A stretch of 64,000 nucleotides of DNA from Mycolicibacterium komanii. GTDB taxonomy: Bacteria; Actinomycetota; Actinomycetes; Mycobacteriales; Mycobacteriaceae. Below the pieces are notes generated by a model. That model saw only the letters and a list, made by a program, of their open reading frames with translations. It was not told the DNA's origin and made no database searches. The position numbers and the translations under genes are program-made. Where the stretch lies: assembly GCF_001050035.1 (NCBI RefSeq), contig NZ_CVTA01000022.1, positions 276,084 to 340,083 of the forward strand. Direction: 5' to 3'. Positions 16,465-24,778 of this stretch are shown here, piece after piece; position 1 is the stretch's first letter, and every line of letters begins with the position of its first letter.

Positions 16465-17540
16465 CCGAAGTCCAGCGCGTTACGGGGGGCCGTGATCGGC
16501 AGATCCAGCGACGTGGCGATTCCCGGCGCCGCGTCGACGACGTAGGGGATGGCGTTGACGACCCGCATGGCCGTCGCCTCCATCGCGTTGGCGTTGGCCG
16601 ACTCTGGCGTGTCCTCGGTGCCGAGGTTCAGGTCACATCGGATGTGGGGTTGCCCGTCGATGATCAGCCGGTAGGTGCCGTTGGGCGCCGAGGCCCACTC
16701 GGGTGCCAGGTCGGGCGCCATCCGATTGATGTGCTCGATGGTGATCACGGGGTGGCCGTCGACGATGCCGGTGGTCTCGGCCCGCACCGCGCCGCAGGTT
16801 CCCGCGGGAATGGTTCCACACGCGACATGCAGATCTCGCGGGGTGAGCACCCGCTCGTAGGACTCGGTGACCTTCTCGAGCTCAACACCAAGAGCTCTGG
16901 CCACCAACCCGATCGGCGGTCCCCAGGCGAACTGTTGGGCACCGTCGAGTTCGAGGAGCGGCGTGAAATCGAGGGGTTTGCCGAAACCCATGGCGTCGAT
17001 CATGAGGTCCCGGTTGGGGTATGCCGAGTAGTCGAAGATCTCCTGCGCCCGTATGGACCGGATGGTGTTGGACAGCGTGCTCAGCAGCACCGCGAGTTGG
17101 TCGCCGGCGAAACCGGGTTCGATACCCGACGTGTAGATCGTGGCTCCTCCGGACAACGCGGCGGCACGGACCTGATCGGCCAGCTGCGGGATCCACCTGT
17201 CGGGGAACATCATTCCCGGGGTGTTGGTGGTCACCACGTTGAGTCCGGCATTGAGCAGACGGACGTAGTCGCGCACCGCGGCGGCGTCCATCTCCGGGCT
17301 GGCCGCGCCGTAGACCACGCAATCGGGCCTGGCGGCGATGATGTCGTCGAGATCACCGGTGGTGATCATCCCGATCGGGCCCAACCCGACGATCTCGCCG
17401 GCGTCGCGTCCAACCTTCTCGGTGCTGTGTACCCACACCCCGACCAGGTCAAGGTGTGGCCGGCGAACGATCGCACGGATCGACAGGCTGCTGATCCAAC
17501 CGGTGGATATGACGGCGACCCGTAATGGCTTGTCAGTCAC
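16461..17540 (-). CDS. DapB-like / DAP-dehydrogenase-family protein (paralogue 5, altered nucleotide motif)
   Basis: 359 residues, aligning with the other four paralogues throughout (HSTEKVGRDAGEIVG, TSGIEPGFAGDQLAVLL). The Rossmann loop reads ISTGWISSLSI instead of WATGxxG, so the second Gly of GxxG is lost and cofactor binding may differ. GTG 17540 has GAAGGAG upstream. A GAGAA-N6-TTTCC site lies 82-97 nt upstream, which suggests its own promoter although the CoA ligase upstream is on the same strand. Confidence 0.83.
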   Translation of the reverse strand: MTDKPLRVAVISTGWISSLSIRAIVRRPHLDLVGVWVHSTEKVGRDAGEIVGLGPIGMITTGDLDDIIAARPDCVVYGAASPEMDAAAVRDYVRLLNAGLNVVTTNTPGMMFPDRWIPQLADQVRAAALSGGATIYTSGIEPGFAGDQLAVLLSTLSNTIRSIRAQEIFDYSAYPNRDLMIDAMGFGKPLDFTPLLELDGAQQFAWGPPIGLVARALGVELEKVTESYERVLTPRDLHVACGTIPAGTCGAVRAETTGIVDGHPVITIEHINRMAPDLAPEWASAPNGTYRLIIDGQPHIRCDLNLGTEDTPESANANAMEATAMRVVNAIPYVVDAAPGIATSLDLPITAPRNALDFG

Positions 17541-17621
17541 GGATTGAGCTCCTTCGGTATCCCAGAGCGGGGATCGGGGAGGTGGCCCGGTTCCAATGCC
17601 TCGTCGCGAATGTACCGGAGT

Positions 17622-17637
17622 GAGAATCCAAGTTTCC
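17622..17637. promoter_or_regulatory. Operator candidate GAGAA-N6-TTTCC
   Basis: A degenerate copy of the recurrent palindrome in the 171-nt gap between the CoA ligase stop and the start of DapB-like paralogue 5; a second GAGAAT half-site follows at 17638-17643. I see no gene in this gap. Confidence 0.4.
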
Positions 17638-17711
17638 GAGAATGGAAAACCGTCTTCGCGAGAGCTACCGGGCGCCCCACGGTGTCCGGACCGAACGCCG
17701 ACGCTGCCGCC

Positions 17712-19322
17712 TCACCTCTCTGACAAGAGATCACTGAGCTGCTTGGCGAGGTCCGACTTCTTGACCTTGCCCGTGGCAGTGAACGGCAGCGCCTCTTTGT
17801 CGGTCACCCAGATGAACTTCGGAACCTTGTATGCCGACAGGCGGCTACGGACATCTGCCCGCAGCGCTTCGGCATCCAGCTGCGCGTCGCCCCGCGGAAC
17901 CACCGCCGCGGCGACGATCGTTCCGCTGTGGCCGTCCTCGGCACCGACGACATACGCCTCGAGAACGCCGTCGCAACTCGACAGGGCCGATTCCACTTCT
18001 CCCGGTGTGACGTTGGTTCCGCCACTGGTTTTGATCAGGTCGCCCAACCTCCCGGTGAACTTGATCCAGCCGTCGTCGGACTGGATTCCGCAGTCACCCG
18101 TGCGGTAATAGCCGTCGGGCGTGAACACGTCCTCACGCTCACGCTTGTACAGCCGCTGCATGAGCGAGTAGCCACGCACCCAGATCTCGCCGTTGCTGCC
18201 CGGGGGAACAGGGTCTCCCGTCTCCGGGTCGACGAGAACATGCGACAACCCCTCGATCGAATAGCCGCCCGTCACCGAGCGATCGGCCGGCTGCGGTGGA
18301 TACGGGTCGACGCCGATGTGATTGCCGCAGAGTTCGGTCATCCCCAGCGCATTGGGACCTTTCGGCCGGCGCTCGGGGGGCACCATGGCGGGCATGCTGG
18401 TGCGCTGGACCGAGCTGAGGTCGCGCCGCGCGAAGTCCGGGTGCTCGGCCAACGACTTGCCTTGTTGTGGCCACCCCAGCGTGATGGTCGCACGATGACG
18501 CTCGATCAACTCGAGCGCGTCAGCCGCGTCGAACGCGGGCTGGGTCACCAGCGTCGCACCGTGGTGGATCACGGCATGGATGCCGGTGATCAGGCCGCCG
18601 ACCCAGAAGAACGGCATCGCCGTGAACATCACGGTGGTGTTCGTGACGCCGTAGTCGAAGGTCAGGTTGTACGTGTGGCGCACCAACGTACCCTGCGTGT
18701 GCACAGGGCCTTTCGGATCTCCGGTGCTACCCGAGGTGTAGATGATCATCGCGTCGTCGGCCGGCGTCACGCACGACTCGACCTCCGCCAAGAAGTCGGC
18801 GCCGTATCGCGTATCCGCGCTGACGGACAGCGTCGTCGCCCACGCCCGGTCACAGCGTCCCCACACCGCGATCGTGCGCAGAAACGGCGCGCCGGTGACG
18901 GCCAGGTTGCCAGGACTGCCCTGGTCGGCAAGGCCGGGCAGCGCTTCCTCGAGGCGGTCGAGGAAGTTGTGGCCACGGAAGCTCGAGAGGGCGAGGATTG
19001 CGCGCAGATCGGCGTGGCGGGCGGTCCAGGCCAGCTCAGACGCCTTGTAGAACGTGTTCAACGGCACCGCGACCGCGCCGATGCGCGTAATCGCGAACCA
19101 GGCGACCGCCCAGTCGACGCTGTTGGGCATCAGGATGCCGACGTGGTCGCCCTTTCCGAAGCCCTCATCGAGCAACGCCGTCGCCAACCGGGCCGACCGC
19201 TGGTCCAGGTCGGCGTAGGTCAGCGTCTGACCATCCGAGATGAGAAACGGCTTGTCTCCGAACTGCGCCGCAGACGATCTGACGAGGGCGGGGATCGTGG
19301 GCGTTAGTGTCGGAAAAGGCAC
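17712..19322 (-). CDS. Acyl-CoA synthetase (AMP-binding, ANL superfamily)
   Basis: 536 residues. It activates a carboxylic acid to acyl-CoA through an acyl-AMP. The phosphate-binding loop is IIYTSGSTGDPKGP near residue 194, the A5 region is NALGMTELCGNH, YRTGDCG and TGRLGDLIKTSGGTNV form the hinge, and the catalytic Lys lies in FTATGKVKKSDL. GTG 19322 has CTAAGGAA upstream. It is divergent from the SnoaL-like gene across a gap with an exact GAGAA-N6-TTCTC. Probably a FadD-type enzyme for a bulky acid, judged from its neighbours. Confidence 0.92.
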   Translation of the reverse strand: MPFPTLTPTIPALVRSSAAQFGDKPFLISDGQTLTYADLDQRSARLATALLDEGFGKGDHVGILMPNSVDWAVAWFAITRIGAVAVPLNTFYKASELAWTARHADLRAILALSSFRGHNFLDRLEEALPGLADQGSPGNLAVTGAPFLRTIAVWGRCDRAWATTLSVSADTRYGADFLAEVESCVTPADDAMIIYTSGSTGDPKGPVHTQGTLVRHTYNLTFDYGVTNTTVMFTAMPFFWVGGLITGIHAVIHHGATLVTQPAFDAADALELIERHRATITLGWPQQGKSLAEHPDFARRDLSSVQRTSMPAMVPPERRPKGPNALGMTELCGNHIGVDPYPPQPADRSVTGGYSIEGLSHVLVDPETGDPVPPGSNGEIWVRGYSLMQRLYKREREDVFTPDGYYRTGDCGIQSDDGWIKFTGRLGDLIKTSGGTNVTPGEVESALSSCDGVLEAYVVGAEDGHSGTIVAAAVVPRGDAQLDAEALRADVRSRLSAYKVPKFIWVTDKEALPFTATGKVKKSDLAKQLSDLLSER

Positions 19323-19398
19323 GGGGTGGATTCCTTAGCGGTCCTGCGCTCGGACGGGGACGGGCTGGTCTCAACAGGATAGCCATCCTCACCGAAAA

Positions 19399-19416
19399 CG
19401 AGAATATCGGTTCTCG
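19399..19416. promoter_or_regulatory. Operator candidate CGAGAA-N6-TTCTCG (exact)
   Basis: Exact GAGAA-N6-TTCTC at 19400-19415, extended by one complementary base on each side. It lies between the CoA ligase (start 19322) and the SnoaL-like gene (start 19447), at about -32 to -47 of the latter's predicted leaderless start. Confidence 0.65.
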
Positions 19417-19434
19417 CGGGTTGTCCCCGGCCAT

Positions 19435-19447
19435 TAGACTCCGGCCA
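19435..19447 (+). promoter_or_regulatory. -10 element of a probable leaderless transcript
   Basis: TAGACT at 19435-19440 is followed by exactly 6 nt and then ATG 19447, the same spacing as at the 11.36-kb P450. No Shine-Dalgarno sequence precedes the ATG. Confidence 0.55.
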
Positions 19448-19995
19448 TGTCGATGTCCGACCGGGTGGATCGACTCGAGTCCAGCATCGAGATCGCCCAA
19501 CTGCCCAGCCGCTACGCCATGGCGCTCGATGCGCGAGATCTCGATGCCCTGGTGGCGTTGTTCGTCGACGACGTCGCCGCCGGGGCGGAGGGCACGGGCA
19601 GGGCGGCCCTCAAACGGTGGTATGACGACGTGTTGCGGAGGTTCTATCGAAGCATCCACTTGATCTGCGGGCATGTATTCGACTTCGCCGATCCTGACCA
19701 TGCGACGGGCTCGACCTACTGCCGGGCCGAGCATGAGGACGGCGACGGGTGGTATGTCATCACGATGCGCTACGACGACGTCTACGAGCGTCGTAACGGC
19801 GCCTGGTACTTCGTCAAGCGACGCGAGCATCCCTGGTACTCCGTCGATGTGACCGAGCGGCCCGGGCCGGAATTCATCCGGTGGCCCACCGATGTACCGC
19901 TGCGCGCCCAGATGCCCCACCGGATGCCGACCTGGCGGGCATTCTGGGACAGCGGTGACCCGACCCTTCCCGAGCGCCTGTCCCGGCGGCCGTAG
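19447..19995 (+). CDS. SnoaL-like (NTF2-fold) protein
   Basis: 182 residues. The N-terminal helix IAQLPSRYAMALDARDLDALVALF and a hydrophobic cone-shaped sheet are typical of the SnoaL-like polyketide cyclase/ketosteroid-isomerase fold. The tail EHPWYSVDVTERPGPEFIRW resembles mycobacterial homologues. Such proteins act as isomerases, dehydratases or cyclases on hydrophobic substrates; no diagnostic catalytic residue can be named. ATG 19447 is the leaderless start; ATG 19453 is an alternative. Monocistronic. Confidence 0.82.
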   Translation: MSMSDRVDRLESSIEIAQLPSRYAMALDARDLDALVALFVDDVAAGAEGTGRAALKRWYDDVLRRFYRSIHLICGHVFDFADPDHATGSTYCRAEHEDGDGWYVITMRYDDVYERRNGAWYFVKRREHPWYSVDVTERPGPEFIRWPTDVPLRAQMPHRMPTWRAFWDSGDPTLPERLSRRP

Positions 19996-20034
19996 CGCGC
20001 ATACAAGCCCCACGATAGTGTGATTCTCAAATCT

Positions 20035-20050
20035 GAAAATGTTCGTTAAC
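20035..20050. promoter_or_regulatory. Operator candidate GAAAA-N6-TTAAC
   Basis: A degenerate recurrent palindrome just upstream of the CoA-transferase-P450 operon; a TTCTC half-site lies a little upstream near 20024. Confidence 0.35.
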
Positions 20051-20082
20051 GCTTGTAGGAGGACGACATTTCCGTCGATAAC

Positions 20083-21288
20083 GTGCTCAGCGGAGTTCGG
20101 GTGCTGGAGGTCGCCGCATGGACATTCGTGCCGTCGGCTGGCGCAGTGCTCGCCGAGTGGGGTGCCGAGGTCATCAAGGTCGAACCGCGGGACGGCGGTG
20201 ATCCGCAGCGTGGCCTCGTCACCATGGGGATCGTCGATGAGGGTGGTGGTTCGGTCAACTACATGATCGAGATCCCGAATCGCGGCAAGAAATCGATCGG
20301 CGTCGATCTGAGCACGCCGGGCGGCCGGGATGTGGTGCACGCACTGGCCAAGACCTGCGATGTGTTTCTGACCAGCTATCTGCCCGATCGCCGCCGGAAG
20401 TTCGGCATCGACGTCGACGATATCCGGGCGGTCAATCCGAGCATTGTGTACGTGCGGGGATCCGGCCACGGCCCCAAGGGGCCGGACGCAGACAAGCCGG
20501 GCTATGACGGTGTCTCGTACTGGGCGCGCGGCGGGATCGCCACCGCGCTGACGGAGGAGAAGGACGAGCTCGTCCGCTCCCGCCCGGCATTCGGTGACCT
20601 CCTCGGCGGCATGACCATCGCAGGCGGTATCGCCGCGGCGCTGTACAAGAAGGCGACGACCGGCGAGGGATCGGTCGTCGACGTGTCGCTGCTCGGACTT
20701 GCGGCCTGGAACCTCAGCCCCGACGTCGCGGTGAGCCAAATCCACGGTGGCAGCGCCATTCCCAAGTTCGGTCATGCGGATGCACCCAATCCGCTTGTGG
20801 GGACGTACCGCACGAAGGACGGACGCTACGTCCAGTTGATGATGCTGCAACTCGACAAGTTCTACGCCGAAGCGATGCACGTGATCGGGCTTCCGGATCT
20901 GATCGATGACCCGCGCTTCGCCGACCCGGCATCACGGTTCGAGAACCGGGTCACCCTCATCGCCTTGCTCGACGAGGCATTCGCCAAGCGCACCCTGGCC
21001 GAGTGGCGGGAGACGCTGGCACCGCTCTCGGGTGCGTGGGGAATTGTGCAGACCCCGGGTGAACTCTGCGACGACCCCGCCATCACGGCCAACGGATATG
21101 TCGCTCATACCCAGACCGTCAACGGTGTGCCGTTCTCGCTGCCCACCAATCCCGTTCAGTTCAACGAGCGGTCGGTCATTCCCGGTGGTGCGCCCGAGCA
21201 CGGTCAGCACACCGAGGAAATCCTCATGGACGCCGGGATCGAGTGGGACACCATCGAAGAACTCAAGGAATCCGGAGCCATTTTGTGA
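20083..21288 (+). CDS. CaiB/BaiF family III CoA-transferase
   Basis: About 401-406 residues. It transfers CoA between acyl groups through an enzyme-bound aspartyl thioester. The opening LSGVRVLEVA, then GAEVIKVEPRDGGDP, the nucleophilic Asp in KPGYDG (near residue 142) and a C-terminal NPVQF are all family features. GTG 20083 is the first standard start. However, AGGAGG at 20057-20062 points to ATT 20068, which would add ISVDN, the usual N-terminal lead of this family. Its stop overlaps the GTG of the downstream P450 (GTGA). Confidence 0.9.
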   Translation: MLSGVRVLEVAAWTFVPSAGAVLAEWGAEVIKVEPRDGGDPQRGLVTMGIVDEGGGSVNYMIEIPNRGKKSIGVDLSTPGGRDVVHALAKTCDVFLTSYLPDRRRKFGIDVDDIRAVNPSIVYVRGSGHGPKGPDADKPGYDGVSYWARGGIATALTEEKDELVRSRPAFGDLLGGMTIAGGIAAALYKKATTGEGSVVDVSLLGLAAWNLSPDVAVSQIHGGSAIPKFGHADAPNPLVGTYRTKDGRYVQLMMLQLDKFYAEAMHVIGLPDLIDDPRFADPASRFENRVTLIALLDEAFAKRTLAEWRETLAPLSGAWGIVQTPGELCDDPAITANGYVAHTQTVNGVPFSLPTNPVQFNERSVIPGGAPEHGQHTEEILMDAGIEWDTIEELKESGAIL

Positions 21289-22514
21289 ATGCGCCCTCGC
21301 ACGAGGTCGATGGACGGCCCGTCGAATTCGACCCGTTCTCGCAAGACTTCTTCGACGGCGCGTACGACACCTACCGCCGCCTGCGCGACGAGGCGCCGGT
21401 CTACTACAGCAAGAAGTGGGACTTCTGGGCGCTGACGCGCTACGACGACGTCGCACCCGCCACGAAGGACCACGAGACCTTCTCGTCGGCCAAGGGCGCC
21501 ACCCTCGACATGGTCAAGGCTCACGACGATGCCATCCCGGTGCCGAAGGTGATCATCTCGATGGATCCGCCGGAGCATCAGAAGATGAGGCGCTTGGTCA
21601 GCAACGTCTTCACGCCCCGCGCGATCGCCGCGCTGGAAGACATGGTGCGCGAGAAGGTCTACGAACGGATCGAAGCGCTGAACCCCGAGCAGTTCGACGC
21701 CGTCGCCGACTTTTCGGCCCTGTTCCCGAACGAGGTCATCACGACCATGCTCGGCGTGCCGAAGCAGGACCGCGACCAGATCCGACGCTGGCTGGATCTC
21801 CTACTCGAACGGCGTCCCGGTGAGATCGCCGTTCCCAGAGAGGGATACGAGGCCTCGATGAACACCGGCCTCTACTACTACGACCTCGTGCAGCAGCGCC
21901 GCGCGGCGCCGCAGGACGACATGATCAGCCGTCTCATCGAGACCGAGATCGAACGCGACGGTGTGGTGGAGAAGCTCACCGATGTCGACATCACCGGCTT
22001 CGCCACGATGCTCGGAGGCGCCGGCGCGGAAACGGTCACCAAACTGGTGGGAAATGCGATGGTCGCGTTCGCCGACTTCCCCGACCAGTGGCGCAAACTT
22101 CGCGATGACCGCAGCAAGATCCCCGCCGCGGTCGAGGAACTACTGCGATACGAAGCGCCGTCGCAGTATCAGGTCCGCACCGCGACGCGCGATGTCACTT
22201 ACTATGGCACCACGATTCCGAAGGATGCCGCCGTGTTGCTCGTGACGGGGTCCGCCCTGCGCGACGAGCGGATGTTCGACGACCCCGACCGCCTCGACAT
22301 CGACCGCGACCGCAGGATGGGCTTCAACCTCGCCTTCGGTTATGGCGTGCACAGTTGCCTCGGGGCGGCATTGGCACGCATGGAAAGTCGTATCGCACTC
22401 GATGCGCTGCTCGACTTCATCCCCGAATACGAAGTCGACCGTGACGGTCTCGGGCGCGTGGCGATGTCCAATGTGTGCGGCTACTCAAACGTCCCGGTGC
22501 GCCGCAAGGGCTGA
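21285..22514 (+). CDS. Cytochrome P450
   Basis: 409 residues. I-helix LGGAGAETVTKL, ExxR in EELLRYEAP, haem loop AFGYGVHSCLG with Cys at 358. GTG 21285 overlaps the CoA-transferase stop by 4 nt, so the two are translationally coupled. Acting next to a CoA-transferase, it may hydroxylate a CoA-ester or the free acid before activation (inference). It is convergent with the TetR gene, 13 nt apart. Confidence 0.95.
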   Translation: MNAPSHEVDGRPVEFDPFSQDFFDGAYDTYRRLRDEAPVYYSKKWDFWALTRYDDVAPATKDHETFSSAKGATLDMVKAHDDAIPVPKVIISMDPPEHQKMRRLVSNVFTPRAIAALEDMVREKVYERIEALNPEQFDAVADFSALFPNEVITTMLGVPKQDRDQIRRWLDLLLERRPGEIAVPREGYEASMNTGLYYYDLVQQRRAAPQDDMISRLIETEIERDGVVEKLTDVDITGFATMLGGAGAETVTKLVGNAMVAFADFPDQWRKLRDDRSKIPAAVEELLRYEAPSQYQVRTATRDVTYYGTTIPKDAAVLLVTGSALRDERMFDDPDRLDIDRDRRMGFNLAFGYGVHSCLGAALARMESRIALDALLDFIPEYEVDRDGLGRVAMSNVCGYSNVPVRRKG

Positions 22515-22527
22515 GGCGGCGCGGCGG

Positions 22528-23142
22528 CTACCGCCGGCGTCGACCGCTGTCGACGAATCCGTTCACGGCGTATGCGCGCACGAATTCGGCCACGGCGTCG
22601 TCGTCGCGCATGTCGATCACTGCTGACGGAGTCGTGAACAGTGAGAACAACATTCGGGCGAACCACTCACACGCCGACGGCACGTCAAGGTCGGAGCGAA
22701 CCTCGCCCGTCAGCTTGGCCGCGGTCACATAAGGGGTCAGAAAATCGGCGCACTCCTTCAGGAGCGTGGCGGCGTTCTTGGTCATCATGAGGCTGACCTC
22801 CGCTGCGTCGAAGTACACCTCGGGTTCGACCACCCGACGCGCCTGGGCGACGAAGACCGCGGCGCGCGTCAACCGCCCCTCCAGCGTGCTGCCCCCGTGG
22901 CGGTCGATGGCCTTGGCCATGTTGCGGTAGAACCGTTGTGACGCCGCCTCGGCGCACGCTTCGACGATCGTCTCCTTGTCCCGGAAGTACTCGTAGAAGG
23001 TGCTGCGTGACACGTCGGCCGTGCGGGCGATGTCGACGATGGTCGTCTTGGCCAGCCCGCGCGTGCGGAAGCAGGAGAAGGCAGCCGAGATGATGACATC
23101 CCGGGTGTCGACCTCCACCGATTGGGTCATGTCCGACGCCAC
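22528..23142 (-). CDS. TetR-family transcriptional regulator
   Basis: 204 residues. The HTH TTIVDIARTADVSRSTFYEY lies near residues 33-52, followed by FRDKETI. GTG 23142 is used; ATG 23130 is equally possible. It starts 17 nt after the stop of the Ltp2-like gene, so it appears to be the last gene of the igr-like operon, a position that fits an effector-sensing regulator of that operon. It is the best local candidate for recognising one of the promoter palindromes, but no evidence links it to a particular site. Confidence 0.9.
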   Translation of the reverse strand: MASDMTQSVEVDTRDVIISAAFSCFRTRGLAKTTIVDIARTADVSRSTFYEYFRDKETIVEACAEAASQRFYRNMAKAIDRHGGSTLEGRLTRAAVFVAQARRVVEPEVYFDAAEVSLMMTKNAATLLKECADFLTPYVTAAKLTGEVRSDLDVPSACEWFARMLFSLFTTPSAVIDMRDDDAVAEFVRAYAVNGFVDSGRRRR

Positions 23143-23159
23143 CGCACGACATTAACCGC

Positions 23160-24332
23160 TCAGCGGTCCGGTGCCAGGATGAGGCCGCTGGTCGGGACGC
23201 CGGTGCCCGAGGTCACCAGCACGTGTTCGACATCGTCGACCTGGTTGTATGAGGTGCCGCGGACCTGGCGGACGCCTTCGGTGATGCCGTTCATCCCGTG
23301 GATGTAAGCCTCGCCCAGCAGCCCGCCGTTGGTGTTGATGGGCATCCGGCCGCCCAGCGAGAGCTCGTCGACGGACACGAAGTCGTTGGCTTCACCGCGC
23401 CCGCAGAATCCGAGCTCTTCCAGCTGGGTGAACACGAACGGGGTGAAGTGGTCGTACAAAAACGCGGTCGAGATGTCTTCCGGCTTCAATCCGGAGTTGC
23501 GCCAGAGCTTGTCGCCGACCACGCCCATCTCGGGCAAGCCGGTGATGTCGTCACGGTAGTAACTCGTCATCACCTCGCCGTCGTATGCGGCGCCCTGGGC
23601 CGCAGCCGTGATCACGGCAGGCGGCTTGGCGAGATCACGGGCACGCTCAACACTGGTCACCACCATCGCCACCCCGCCGTCGCTCTCCTGACAGCAGTCG
23701 AGCAGACGCAACACCGGCTCGATGATCCAGCGCGACTCCTGGTGCTGTTCGAGGGTGATCGGCTTTTCGTAGAACCAGGCATCGGGATTCTTGGCCGCAT
23801 GCTTGCGGTCGATGACGGAAATCTTGCCGAAGTCGGCGTTGGTGACGCCGTACGTGCTCATGTAGCGCTGAGCGTGCAGGGCAACCCACGCCGCCGGTGT
23901 CATGAATCCGAACGGGGCATACGGGGCCATCCACAGCGGGGTGACGCCGGGCTGGCGACCGGCGCCGCCGAACCGAAACCCGGAGCGCTCGTTGAAAGCC
24001 CGGTAGCACACCACGGCCTCGGCCGCGCCCGTCGCGACCGCCATCGCGGCCTGCATCACCGTGCCCGCGGCGGCACCGCCGCCGTGCGGTACCCGGGTGA
24101 AGAAGGTGAGGTTCTCGATCCCGACGTTGCGAGCGACCTCGATCTCTTCGTTCTCGTCGACGGAGAACGTCACCATGCCGTCGATGTCCTTGGGGCTCAG
24201 GCCCGCATCTTCGATGGCCGCCTTGACCGCTTCGCAGGCCAGTTGCATCTCGGTCCGCCCGGATTCCTTGGAGAATTCGGTCTGACCGATGCCGACGAGC
24301 GCCGCCTTGCCGCCGATGCCGTCTTTGGTCAC
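23160..24332 (-). CDS. Thiolase-like lipid-transfer protein, Ltp2-type (putative acyl-CoA retro-aldolase)
   Basis: 390 residues of the SCP2-thiolase superfamily: ALVGIGQTEFSKESGR at the start, PHGGGAAAGTVMQAAMAV in the middle, and DHFTPFVF and NTNGGLLGEAYIHGMNG near the C-terminus. In Mycobacterium tuberculosis Ltp2, together with a DUF35 domain, cleaves the 17-hydroxy-C22 steroid-CoA; here a DUF35 gene is in the same operon. GTG 24332 overlaps the MaoC stop (GTGA); the open frame upstream belongs to no protein. It would carry out the last side-chain step of the igr-like pathway, releasing a ketone and a short acyl-CoA (inference). Confidence 0.88.
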   Translation of the reverse strand: MTKDGIGGKAALVGIGQTEFSKESGRTEMQLACEAVKAAIEDAGLSPKDIDGMVTFSVDENEEIEVARNVGIENLTFFTRVPHGGGAAAGTVMQAAMAVATGAAEAVVCYRAFNERSGFRFGGAGRQPGVTPLWMAPYAPFGFMTPAAWVALHAQRYMSTYGVTNADFGKISVIDRKHAAKNPDAWFYEKPITLEQHQESRWIIEPVLRLLDCCQESDGGVAMVVTSVERARDLAKPPAVITAAAQGAAYDGEVMTSYYRDDITGLPEMGVVGDKLWRNSGLKPEDISTAFLYDHFTPFVFTQLEELGFCGRGEANDFVSVDELSLGGRMPINTNGGLLGEAYIHGMNGITEGVRQVRGTSYNQVDDVEHVLVTSGTGVPTSGLILAPDR

Positions 24333-24778
24333 GAGACGCCCTCGAGCAGGCTCAGCACCGCCGTGCCCTTGACGTGATCGCCCAGGCTGTTGGTGCCCTT
24401 GAAGGTGACCTCGATGAGCCCCTCGCCGTCCGCCGAGGACTTGTCGGTCACGCTGCCTTCGAACCGCAGCGGGTCGTTCGGATAGGCGGGCACACCGAGC
24501 CGGATGGACAGCTTCTTGACCATGGCCTCGGGACCCGCCCAGTCGTGTAGAAACTTCACACACAGCCCGTTGGTCGTCAGGATGTTGAGGAAGATGTCCT
24601 TGGAGCCTTGGGAATTGGCGAAGTCGCGGTCGTGGTGCACCGGCATGTAGTCGCGGGACGCTATCGCGCCGGCGACGATCAACGTGGTGGTGACGGGAAT
24701 GTCGAGCGGCGTCACCTGGTCGCCGACGTTGACGTCGTTGAACGCGAGTGTGGTGGTGCGCTTCAGGGTCGAGGTCAT
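24329..24778 (-). CDS. MaoC-like hotdog hydratase, ChsH1-type (catalytic subunit)
   Basis: 149 residues. The motif SRDYMPVHHD supplies the Asp (43) and His (48) of a MaoC hydratase active site with the expected five-residue spacing. In the M. tuberculosis igr operon, ChsH1 of similar size pairs with ChsH2 to hydrate a steroid enoyl-CoA. ATG 24778 overlaps the ACAD stop (ATGA). Its predicted partner is the hotdog protein at 26318-26875, which lacks the His. Confidence 0.88.
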   Translation of the reverse strand: MTSTLKRTTTLAFNDVNVGDQVTPLDIPVTTTLIVAGAIASRDYMPVHHDRDFANSQGSKDIFLNILTTNGLCVKFLHDWAGPEAMVKKLSIRLGVPAYPNDPLRFEGSVTDKSSADGEGLIEVTFKGTNSLGDHVKGTAVLSLLEGVS

